A stretch of DNA of 64,000 nucleotides from Sediminivirga luteola (lineage in GTDB: Bacteria; Actinomycetota; Actinomycetes; Actinomycetales; Brevibacteriaceae): contig NZ_BMFY01000006.1 of assembly GCF_014639315.1 (NCBI RefSeq), positions 62,001 to 126,000 of the forward strand. The letters are read 5' to 3'. The position numbers and the translations under genes were made by a program. Shown here in pieces: positions 17,116-25,238 of this stretch (position 1 is the stretch's first letter; each line of letters opens with the position of its first letter). The notes below the pieces were generated by a model, which made no database searches, was not told where the DNA came from, and was given only the letters and a program-made list of their open reading frames with translations.

Positions 17116-17936
17116 GCACGGTCCGGTACGAGACGGCCGCGCTCTTGCTGCCGCCGGCACCCGCCCGCTGGCCGCGACGCCTTCTTGCCGCGGGCCTCAC
17201 CGGCCTCGTCGTCCTCGCCTTCTGGTCCGCGGCCGTTCCCTGGGAGCGCCTGGCCGATCTGCCCGGGGAGTTCCTGCGCTACCTGTGGCTCATGTTCTCG
17301 CAGCCCAACTGGGAGAAGCTGCCCGACGCCATGCTGCAGACGTGGCGCAGCATCGCCATGGCCTGGGTCGGCACGGTGCTGGGCGTCATCGTCGCCACGC
17401 CCCTGTCCTTCCTGGCCGCCGGCGGCCTCGGCCCGCTGTGGCTGCGTGCCCCGCTCCGGGGACTGTTCGCCGTCATCAGGGCCGTCCCGGAGATCATCAT
17501 CGCCATCATCATCCTCTCCGTGACCGGCCTGACACCGCTCACCGGAGCCCTGGCCCTGGCCGTCGGTGGCGTGGGGACGCTGGGCAAGTGGGGCTACGAG
17601 GCGATCGAGTCCGCACCCACGGGCGCGGCACAGGCAGCGCGCGCCGCCGGCGGCGGCACAGCGCAGATCGTGCGCTGGGGCGTGTGGCCCCAGGTCTCGG
17701 CGGACTTCCTGTCCTTCTGGCTCTACCGCTTCGAGATCAACGTCCGCGCCTCCGCCGTACTGGGGCTCATCGGGGTGGGCGGCATCGGCGATATGCTGGC
17801 CAGCTACACCCAGTACCGGGACTGGCCGACGGTCGGTGTGCTGCTGATCGTCGTGGTCATCGCTACGATGACGATCGACGCGCTCTCCTCCCGCGTCCGC
17901 CGCCGCCTGACCGAAGGAGCCCGCCGCCGTGCCTGA
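17112..17936 (+). CDS. phnE: Phosphonate-type ABC permease, second copy (PhnE-like)
   Basis: The 274-aa paralogue of the preceding gene has the same coupling motif (ESAPTGAAQAARAAGGGTAQ) and the C-terminal VRASAVLGLIGVGGIGDML. Membrane segments begin after a basic N-terminal stretch. The stop overlaps the GTG of the regulator gene by eight bases, so the regulator is coupled to the transporter. Confidence 0.9.
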   Translation: MSTVRYETAALLLPPAPARWPRRLLAAGLTGLVVLAFWSAAVPWERLADLPGEFLRYLWLMFSQPNWEKLPDAMLQTWRSIAMAWVGTVLGVIVATPLSFLAAGGLGPLWLRAPLRGLFAVIRAVPEIIIAIIILSVTGLTPLTGALALAVGGVGTLGKWGYEAIESAPTGAAQAARAAGGGTAQIVRWGVWPQVSADFLSFWLYRFEINVRASAVLGLIGVGGIGDMLASYTQYRDWPTVGVLLIVVVIATMTIDALSSRVRRRLTEGARRRA

Positions 17937-18798
17937 GGAACGCGCCCAGAACGCCGGGCCCTCTACCCGGATCGCCACGCGGCGCAATGCGCTCGGTGCC
18001 ACGGACCTGAGGATCGCCGATCTGCTGCTCGAGCGCCCGGCGGACGTGGTCGAGATGACCGCGCAGCAACTCGCCGACGCCGCCGGCGTTGCGCGCAGCA
18101 GCGTGGTGCGGCTGTGCCAGGCACTCGGCTACCGCGGGTTCCCCCAGCTCCGGGTCTCCCTGGCCACCGAGCTGGCACAGCGCTTCCCCGACGAGCCGCA
18201 GGAGCCGGAACCCGGCGAGGGGGCGCTGGCGGCCATGCGGCGCAGCATCGCCGGAACCGGCCGGCTGCTGCCGGAACTGACGGCGATGCTGGACCGGGAG
18301 CAGGTCGAGGCGGCCGTCGGCGCGATCGCCGGCGCCCGGCGCATGCTCGTCCTGGCCACCGGCCTGTCGAGCCCGCTGGGGATGGATCTGGCCATGCGCC
18401 TGACCGCGCAGGGCCGCCCGGCCGAGTACGTGCATGACGGACTCGCCCAGCAGATCGCTGCGCAGGGTCTCCAGGCCGGCGATTGCGCGGTCGCCGTGAG
18501 CGCCAGCGGCGCCAGCAGGCCCACAGTGGCGGCAGCCCGAGCGGCGGCCGATGCCGGAGCCGCGGTGGTCTCGGTGACGTCCTTCCAGGGGTCTCCACTG
18601 GGGCAGATCAGCACCCACGGTCTCATCGTCGCCGGGGCCGGGAGTTTCCGGGATGAACTGGAGCAGACCTCCCGGGTTCCTCATGCGGTGTTCCTCGAGG
18701 CACTCGTCCGCGCCGTGGTGGAACGCCGTGGCGGCGCCTGGACCCGCGCGAGGGTCTTCGACGCGCTGGGCGAGCACCTGGTCGACGACGCCGACTAG
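17929..18798 (+). CDS. RpiR/MurR-family regulator with SIS domain
   Basis: The 289-aa protein has an N-terminal RpiR-type helix-turn-helix (VVEMTAQQLADAAGVARSSV at about 40-59, then VRLCQALGYRGFPQLRVSL) and a C-terminal SIS sugar-phosphate-binding domain. The SIS domain has ATGLSSPLGMDLAMRLT and AVAVSASGASRPTVAAARAA. GAAGGAG lies nine bases before the GTG start. RpiR regulators sense phosphosugars. Its place at the end of a P-compound import operon suggests the imported compound or its product may be a phosphorylated polyol or sugar rather than a simple phosphonate. Confidence 0.9.
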   Translation: MPEERAQNAGPSTRIATRRNALGATDLRIADLLLERPADVVEMTAQQLADAAGVARSSVVRLCQALGYRGFPQLRVSLATELAQRFPDEPQEPEPGEGALAAMRRSIAGTGRLLPELTAMLDREQVEAAVGAIAGARRMLVLATGLSSPLGMDLAMRLTAQGRPAEYVHDGLAQQIAAQGLQAGDCAVAVSASGASRPTVAAARAAADAGAAVVSVTSFQGSPLGQISTHGLIVAGAGSFRDELEQTSRVPHAVFLEALVRAVVERRGGAWTRARVFDALGEHLVDDAD

Positions 18799-18831
18799 TG
18801 ACGCCGACTGGTGCGGCGCGGCCGGATGCGC

Positions 18832-18857
18832 CGGCGGGCCCGGGACGGGGCCCGCCG
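18832..18857 (+). terminator. Terminator of the phn-type cluster
   Basis: CGGCGGGCCC and GGGCCCGCCG are perfect 10-base arms around GGGACG, 33 bases past the regulator stop codon. Confidence 0.75.
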
Positions 18858-18906
18858 CGTGTCCGTCCGTGCCGGCAGCCCGTCCGGCACGTAGCCTGGA
18901 GGCACT

Positions 18907-20499
18907 GTGAGACTGCCACCTAAACCCGCCGCCGTCCTGGCCAGTGCCGCCGCGGCCGCACTGCTCGCCGGGGTGGCGGCCTGCCAGCAGGACACCGCCC
19001 TGCGGGTCGAGTTCGCACAGGAACCGCGCGGCGTGATGACCGCCGATGACCCTGTCCGCGCCGCGCTCGCGGCCAGTTACGCCGGCTTCGATCTTGCCGA
19101 GGCCGCGCTGCTGTTGCCGGCCGGGGCGTCCGGGGAGCAGACCGTGGAGTTCGCCCGGGTCGCCGAGGAAGCCCGGCTTCCCCTGCTGATCGACGGCGCC
19201 CCCGATGGCGACGCCGCGGAGGACAGCCACCCGGATGATGCGGGGAGCACCGCGCCGGGTACCGCCGCCGAGGAACTCGAGCGGCTGGGGACGACGACGC
19301 TCATCGTCCCCGAGGGGACCGAGGACGGCGCCTGGCCCGGGGGCTTCGAGATCGTCGGAGTGGACCCGGCTGACCTCGCCCTGCCCGTGCTCGACATCGG
19401 ACCAGGCAGTGCGCCCGTCCATCTGCTACTCGACCCGCTAGGCGCCCCCGCGGCGGATCAACCTGACGGCAGCGCATCCGGCACGGAGGGCGAGAACGGC
19501 GAGGCCGTCGCCGTGACGGTGGCACGGGCGAACGTCCTGGCCGCGGGCGGGCAGGACGCCGAACTGCCCGGTGGTGACCCTCGCCGCGACGGCGGCACCG
19601 TCGCGACGGCCAAAGAACTCGAAGACCGCAGCGTCGTCGCCATCGGCCCGTCCTTCGGTGCGCCGGAACAGCTCCAGAACCGCCTCACCACCGCGGCGAC
19701 CGTCCCGGAGCTCCCCGGCGGCGGGCAGCTGGCCTTCCCCTCCCGCCGGATGGTCGCCGCCTACGGCTCGCCCGGGGTGCCCTCACTCGGCGTGCTCGGA
19801 GAGCAGGACGTCGATGAAGCCATCGCCTTAGTCCAGGACTACGCCCGGGACTACCAGCAGTACAGTGACGAGCCGGTCGTGCCCGCATTCGAGATCATCG
19901 CCACGGTCGCCTCGGCCGTCGCGGGTCCGGACGGGAACTACTCCACCGAGATCGACCCGGAGACCCTGCGCCCGTGGGTGGACGCCGCCGGGGAGGCGGG
20001 CGTGTACGTGGTGCTCGACCTGCAGCCCGGCACCACCGATTTCCGCACCCAGGCCATGCTGTACGAGGACCTGCTGCGCGAACCGCATGTCGGCCTGGCG
20101 CTCGATCCGGAATGGCGGCTGGAGGACGGCCAGCGGCACATGGAGCAGATCGGCTCCGTCAGCGCAGAGGAGATCAACCAGACCGCCGACTGGCTGGCGA
20201 ACCTGGTCCGGGAGCACGAGCTGCCGCAGAAGGTGTTCATCCTGCACCAGTTCACCCTCAGCATGATCACCGAACGCCAGGACGTCGACGCCTCGCACGA
20301 GGAACTTGCCGTCACGCTGCACGCCGACGGCAACGGCAGTCCCGGGGCGAAGATGGAGACCTGGAACCGTCTGCAGGAGGATCTCCCGGACGGTATCTGG
20401 ATGGCCTGGAAGAACTTCATCGACGAGGACGATCCGACGTTCACGCCGGAGCAGACCTACGAGGTCGAGCCGAGGCCCTGGTTCGTGTCCTATCAGTGA
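18907..20499 (+). CDS. Large exported lipoprotein, glycosidase-like C-terminal half
   Basis: The 530-aa protein begins with a GTG and a lipoprotein signal peptide; its lipobox (LAGVAAC) places Cys near residue 26. Residues 30-300 are alanine/acidic-rich with repeated Rossmann-like segments and resemble cell-wall-binding domains. The C-terminal half looks like a TIM barrel, with FEIIATVASAVAGPDGNYS, then AGVYVVLDLQPGTTDF, VGLALDPEWRL and KVFILHQFTLSMI. Acid residues sit at strand ends, as in glycoside hydrolases. I cannot assign a known family. It is probably an extracytoplasmic, membrane-tethered protein. It is transcribed after the phn-type cluster, past a terminator. Confidence 0.8.
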   Translation: MRLPPKPAAVLASAAAAALLAGVAACQQDTALRVEFAQEPRGVMTADDPVRAALAASYAGFDLAEAALLLPAGASGEQTVEFARVAEEARLPLLIDGAPDGDAAEDSHPDDAGSTAPGTAAEELERLGTTTLIVPEGTEDGAWPGGFEIVGVDPADLALPVLDIGPGSAPVHLLLDPLGAPAADQPDGSASGTEGENGEAVAVTVARANVLAAGGQDAELPGGDPRRDGGTVATAKELEDRSVVAIGPSFGAPEQLQNRLTTAATVPELPGGGQLAFPSRRMVAAYGSPGVPSLGVLGEQDVDEAIALVQDYARDYQQYSDEPVVPAFEIIATVASAVAGPDGNYSTEIDPETLRPWVDAAGEAGVYVVLDLQPGTTDFRTQAMLYEDLLREPHVGLALDPEWRLEDGQRHMEQIGSVSAEEINQTADWLANLVREHELPQKVFILHQFTLSMITERQDVDASHEELAVTLHADGNGSPGAKMETWNRLQEDLPDGIWMAWKNFIDEDDPTFTPEQTYEVEPRPWFVSYQ

Positions 20500-20794
20500 G
20501 CGTCGCCCCGGCGATGAGGGGCCGGACGTCCCCGCGAGGGTGATGTGCCGCCGGGCGGTGCGTCTGGGCGGAAAGCCGCCCCGATGAGCGCGGGCATCGG
20601 GCCTGGCTGCGCCGGGAAGGCGCCGCGGCGGCGACACGCGGGCTGGCGTGCCCGGGAAATGCCACTACGTAGCGCTCGGATGTGGTATGCGTATAAACCC
20701 GTAGGTGCGGCTCTATCCCCGGTGCATGGCCGCGCTCTACACTCCTGGAGGGTGCGTGCGGCGCGTGGGTCCGCGCCCGAGGGGCGGAGGGCAC

Positions 20795-23644
20795 ATGGCG
20801 GCACCGGAGGTCACGGGGCGTGATGCGGAACGTGCGCGCCTCCTCAACGCGATCTACGCCACCGATCCGCGCAACCCGGCGTGGTGCCTCATCGAAGGCG
20901 CTCCCGGCTCCGGCAAGACCACGCTTCTGCGCGAGGCCTCGCGCCGGGCTGCCGAAGCGGGCTTCCTCGTCCGGGAGCTGACCGCCCTCCCCGGCGGCGG
21001 GACCCCTGCCAGGCGCGCGGCCACGCTGCTGCGGGACCCGCGGCCGCTGTGCCTCGTCGCCGACGATCTGCACACCATGAAACCGGAGCAGTCGCGTCTC
21101 GTGGCCGCGCTGCTCGAGGCGCACCGCGCCGGCTGGCCCGGCTCGCGCGCTTTCCTGCTCCTGGCATCGGCCGGCCCCTCTCCCGACGAGACGACGATGG
21201 CGCTGCGCACGCACGCGGATGCCGCCGGCACGCGGCTCGTCATCACCGGGCTCCCTCTGGCGTCACTCGCCCGCGTGCTGCGCGATCACGGCCGCCCGGC
21301 AGAGGACGAGGAGCTGGAAGCCCTGCATGAGCGTTCCGGTGGCAACCCCGGCCTCGCGCTCGCGGAGATCGGGTTGCGCAGTGACCCCGAACCGGGGATC
21401 GTCGCGATGCTGGACGGCCTGGCCGAGCTCCAGCGGGCGATGGTGGAGACCTTGGCGCTGGCGCGTGACCGGAAGACGCCGTGCGCCGTCGCCGAGATGG
21501 CCTCCGGGCTGCTGGGGCGGCCCCGCCCCAGCACGGCGGAGGTCGAGGCGATCGTCGAGGTGTTGCGTCCGCTGCTGGACGGCGACGGCGAGGATCTGCG
21601 GCTCGCCTCCGGCCGGTGGCGCGAGGTGATCCGTTCCAGGATGAGCGATGACCGCCGCGTGCGGCTGCACCAGCTGATGGCAGAGCGGACCTCCGGTCTG
21701 ACCCGGGCCCGTCATCTCGTCGCCGCTGCAGGACCGGGCCCCGATCAGGCACTCGCCGCGGACCTCGAAGCGCAGGCGCACGCCGCGCTCCAGGACGGCG
21801 ACTACGCCGGTGCCTGTGATCACCTGCTGCTGGCGATCAGCGTCAGCGCCCGGCCGGATCTGCCCCGCCGCGTCGCCCACGCCAGCTACCTGATGGCGAT
21901 CTCGGAGCGGCCCGCCGTCATCGGCGAGCTCATTCCGTGGATCGGGGTCTTCGGCGATTCACCGATGGCGGACTTCATGCGGGCGGGCATCGCCTTCTTC
22001 CAGGGCCATCTGGGAGAGGCCCGCAGGCGGCTCACCGTCCTGCTGAAGCGCAGTGCCAGCACCGTTGCGCCGGCCGCCGGCGACGCTGTGCCGGCCGCTC
22101 ACGACACCGTGCCGGTCGCCGATGACGGTGGCACGGACGGCACGGACGGCACGGACGGTGGGCATCGCGCCACGGCCCCGGGCAGCCTGAACGACCAGAA
22201 CACCCCTGCGGGCCCGGCCTGTGAGCACAGCCCGGACGGCGCGGATCCGCTGCTGCGATGGCGCATGCTGCTGCTGATGGCCGTCGTGGAGAGCGCCGAC
22301 GGGGATGAGCCGGCGGCCTTCCGGTTCACCCAGGAGGCGATGAGCCTGAACGTGGTGCCCGGCAATCCGGTGGACGCGGCCCTGGACCGGGTCCTCACCA
22401 TGCAATGGGCGTACGCGCTGTGGGGCGCCGGGCGCCTGACCGAGGCCTTCGCCGTCCTGGACGGGTTCCTGCGCACGGACACCGGGACCGCCGAGCATGT
22501 GGACGGTCGTTTCCTGCGCGGTTATGCCCGCTTCTACGCCGGCCGGACCGCCGAGGCCCTGGCCGACATGCGCCGTGCCGCAGATGCGCCGCGCAGGTTC
22601 CTCGCCCCGGCCCCGCTCCAGCGCGGCACGGCGGAACAGGCCATCGTCGAGTTCCATACCGGCCGCTGGGGCGATGCCGTGCTGCGGGCGCAGAGCGTGC
22701 TGGACATGGCCCGCGCCAGCCGTGATTGGCGCGGCGTGGCCAGTTCGCACGCCGTGCTGGGCATGGCCGCGGCAGCCCATGCCGACGAGTCCGGCGCGGT
22801 GGAGCACCTCGACTGGCTCACGCATCACATGTCGACCGCCAGCCTGCTCCCGCGCGTCAACGCGGTGAGCGCCCTGGCATGGGTCGCCCGGCTGGCCTCG
22901 GACCCCGAGCACGTGCTCGACGTCATCGGCAGGCTGAGCACGAGCGCCCTGGTGGCACTGACGGATACCGTCGGGCTCGTGGCGTGGCGGGCCCTGGAGA
23001 TCGAGGCGCTGATCGATCTCGGCAGGACGGCGGAGGCGGAGCGGCGGTTGCAGGAGTTCTCCGCCCGCCTCCGCACCCATCCCGGCGCGCCCCTTCCGCA
23101 TGGCCACCCGGCTGCGCTCCGCGGCGCGCTGGCACTGGCCCGCGACGACCCCGCCGCGGCCCGCTCCGCCTACGAGGCCGCCGCCGGCCTCTCCGCGGAG
23201 TTCCCCTACGCCCAGGCCCGCGCGCTGCACAGCCTGGGGCGCGCCGACCGTGTGCTGGGGGACCACCCCGGGGCCGACGCTGCTCTGCGCCGTGCCAGGG
23301 ACATCTTCGCGCGGCTGGGCGCCGTCCCGGAGCTGACCGCGGTGGAGAGCCGGCTGCTCTCCGTCAGCGGCAGGTACGCCACCCTCACCCCGCGCGAACG
23401 CGACTTCGCGTATCTGATCTCCCAGGGCCGCACCAACAGGGACATCGCCGCCGAGCTGTTCGTCTCGGTGAAGACCGTCGAGTACCACGTGTCCAACATC
23501 CTCACCAAGCTCGGCCTGCACTCCCGGCGCGATCTCTGGACGGCCGCCGCCGTGACCGCCCAGAGAGTCACTCCGCCCGGTCCGGTGTCTCATCCCCGGG
23601 CCCGTCCTGCCCGGCCCGCAGGTCCTCGATCTCCTCAGCGGTGA
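20795..23644 (+). CDS. LuxR-family regulator with N-terminal ATPase (LAL type)
   Basis: The 949-aa protein has an AAA-type ATPase domain, with Walker A GAPGSGKTTLLREA at about 35-48 and Walker B LCLVADDLHTM near 85-95. A long helical, TPR-like region follows, then a C-terminal LuxR helix-turn-helix, LTPRERDFAYLISQGRTNRD onward (about 865-925). A Gly/Thr/Asp repeat linker (DGGTDGTDGTDGG) lies near residue 450. I place the start at the ATG with GGAGG upstream; the frame is open to a GTG at 20705. A TATAAA at 20692-20697 may be a -10 box. The gene overlaps the convergent GH18 gene by 77 bases, so the two may affect each other's expression. The inducer is unknown. Confidence 0.88.
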   Translation: MAAPEVTGRDAERARLLNAIYATDPRNPAWCLIEGAPGSGKTTLLREASRRAAEAGFLVRELTALPGGGTPARRAATLLRDPRPLCLVADDLHTMKPEQSRLVAALLEAHRAGWPGSRAFLLLASAGPSPDETTMALRTHADAAGTRLVITGLPLASLARVLRDHGRPAEDEELEALHERSGGNPGLALAEIGLRSDPEPGIVAMLDGLAELQRAMVETLALARDRKTPCAVAEMASGLLGRPRPSTAEVEAIVEVLRPLLDGDGEDLRLASGRWREVIRSRMSDDRRVRLHQLMAERTSGLTRARHLVAAAGPGPDQALAADLEAQAHAALQDGDYAGACDHLLLAISVSARPDLPRRVAHASYLMAISERPAVIGELIPWIGVFGDSPMADFMRAGIAFFQGHLGEARRRLTVLLKRSASTVAPAAGDAVPAAHDTVPVADDGGTDGTDGTDGGHRATAPGSLNDQNTPAGPACEHSPDGADPLLRWRMLLLMAVVESADGDEPAAFRFTQEAMSLNVVPGNPVDAALDRVLTMQWAYALWGAGRLTEAFAVLDGFLRTDTGTAEHVDGRFLRGYARFYAGRTAEALADMRRAADAPRRFLAPAPLQRGTAEQAIVEFHTGRWGDAVLRAQSVLDMARASRDWRGVASSHAVLGMAAAAHADESGAVEHLDWLTHHMSTASLLPRVNAVSALAWVARLASDPEHVLDVIGRLSTSALVALTDTVGLVAWRALEIEALIDLGRTAEAERRLQEFSARLRTHPGAPLPHGHPAALRGALALARDDPAAARSAYEAAAGLSAEFPYAQARALHSLGRADRVLGDHPGADAALRRARDIFARLGAVPELTAVESRLLSVSGRYATLTPRERDFAYLISQGRTNRDIAAELFVSVKTVEYHVSNILTKLGLHSRRDLWTAAAVTAQRVTPPGPVSHPRARPARPAGPRSPQR

Positions 23645-25238
23645 GCGGCGCCCACGGCGATCCGTCGGGGTCCACCGCGGTCACTTCAGGGCTGTCGCCC
23701 TGCGTCCACCACTTGGCCTCGTACGGCGTCCCGCCGAAGAGTATCCGGCTGCCTTTCTCGTAGATCTCCGTACCCGACCACTCGGGGTACACCCCGGCCG
23801 GGAGGGTGGGCGCCGCAGCCGGCTTCTCACCGGGGAGCACCGGTCCGACCAGCTGCCACGGGGTGTCCCACAGATCCAGCACGGGGTCATCCGGAAGTTC
23901 GCCACGGGTCCACCATTTAGCCTGGTACACATTGCCGCGCCAGACCACCTTGGTGCCCTGCAGATAGGCGGCGTGCTCGGACCAGATCGGATAGGGGCTG
24001 GTGGCCGGATCGTCGACGACCGGGGTCGCGGCTTCCGGGTCCGGGCTGGTGACGCCGTCGGCCGCCTCGGCCGCCCGGCCGGTGAAACCGTCGGCGAGCA
24101 GCGCGGCGAAGGTCTGCTCACCCTGGTCGATGCCGCTGCAGGCGTCGGAGACGCGCCTGACGTCCGGGTAGTTCGGCCCGCAGGTCAGGTCGCGGTTGAG
24201 CGACCACATGGACATCCGTCCCAGGCCGGTGCGCACGGCGAAGGCGTTGAGCTTCTCGGCGGCATCGAGGTCGAAGATCTCCCCGGGCACGTCGTTCTGC
24301 CCGATCATCGGCGTCGCGCCGATCTTGCCCCACAGCGCGGCCTCGCCCAGCGGGGTGCCCTGGCGTTCGTAGAGGATGCCGAGCTGCCGGTGGGTGGAGC
24401 GCAGAGCCTCGGTCGAGGCGTCCAGCATCGACAGCGAGCCGCGCGATTCGCCGTAGTTCATCGTCATCACGTTCACCCCGGCCAGATCGGTGCCGGAGGC
24501 CAGCATCGCGGTCACCAGGTCGGTGCCCTCCGTGGTCAGGCCCGCCGGCGTGACCGGCAGCGTCAGCCAGACCGCCAGCGGCTTGCCGGCCGCGCGGCGC
24601 TCGGCCTGCAAGGCGGCGATCGCCTCGGCACGCAGCTGGACGCTCGCGGCGTCGGACAGGGCCGGTCCCTCGATGTCCAGATCGATCGTGTCGAGATCGT
24701 ACCGGTCGACCACCTCGCGGTAGGCGGCCGTGAGCTCCTCGGCCGAGTCGCAGACGGTCGCCAGCTCGTGGTTGATGGCGCCGCCGAAGGACACCACGAC
24801 GCCGGCGCCCTGCTCCCGGATCCGTGCGATGCGCCGGTCCAGGTCCAGCGCTGTGGCCGCCTCGTCCAATCCGTGCACGGTGCCCCAGGTGGGCACGCAC
24901 GAATCCGCTCCGCCGGCGACGATGAAGGACAGGACGACGTCATGCGCCCGTTCCGCGGGAGCCGCCGGGGTCTCCTCGGCCAGCGGCTCGCCCTCCCGTG
25001 CGGTGAGCTGCCGCGCGGCGGCGCCGGCTTCGAAGGCGTACCGCGGCGTCGCCGTGACATCGACATAACCGGCGAACCACCGCGGGCTCTGCCCTCCGGC
25101 ACGGGCTTCGTACATGCGGACTCCCAGGAATGAGACGGACACCAGCGCGGCCAGCATCAGCGCGGCCAGCACGATCCGCACGACCGACAACCGCGTGGAC
25201 CGGCGGCTGCCGGCCGGGATGAAAGCGGGGATGCTCAT
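23568..25238 (-). CDS. Membrane-anchored GH18 glycosidase with two chitin-binding-type modules
   Basis: The 556-aa protein has a short cytoplasmic N-terminus and one membrane helix (VLAALMLAALVSVSFLGV). An extracellular GH18 domain follows, with the catalytic motif DTIDLDIE (DxxDxDxE) near 182-189. Two C-terminal CBM5/12-type modules carry the matching signatures GNVYQAKWWTRGELP (about 430) and GTPYEAKWWTQGDSP (about 510). GH18 enzymes cut GlcNAc-containing polymers. The ATG overlaps the stop of the GT2 synthase gene by four bases and has GGAGGAG upstream. This coupling suggests it trims or releases the polymer made by that synthase rather than feeding on chitin. Confidence 0.9.
   Translation of the reverse strand: MSIPAFIPAGSRRSTRLSVVRIVLAALMLAALVSVSFLGVRMYEARAGGQSPRWFAGYVDVTATPRYAFEAGAAARQLTAREGEPLAEETPAAPAERAHDVVLSFIVAGGADSCVPTWGTVHGLDEAATALDLDRRIARIREQGAGVVVSFGGAINHELATVCDSAEELTAAYREVVDRYDLDTIDLDIEGPALSDAASVQLRAEAIAALQAERRAAGKPLAVWLTLPVTPAGLTTEGTDLVTAMLASGTDLAGVNVMTMNYGESRGSLSMLDASTEALRSTHRQLGILYERQGTPLGEAALWGKIGATPMIGQNDVPGEIFDLDAAEKLNAFAVRTGLGRMSMWSLNRDLTCGPNYPDVRRVSDACSGIDQGEQTFAALLADGFTGRAAEAADGVTSPDPEAATPVVDDPATSPYPIWSEHAAYLQGTKVVWRGNVYQAKWWTRGELPDDPVLDLWDTPWQLVGPVLPGEKPAAAPTLPAGVYPEWSGTEIYEKGSRILFGGTPYEAKWWTQGDSPEVTAVDPDGSPWAPLTAEEIEDLRAGQDGPGDETPDRAE

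Noticed and set aside
22126-22160. Minisatellite in the LuxR-type gene
   Set aside because: The GGCACGGAC repeat is in frame and encodes a Gly/Thr/Asp linker between domains; it is an ordinary low-complexity linker.
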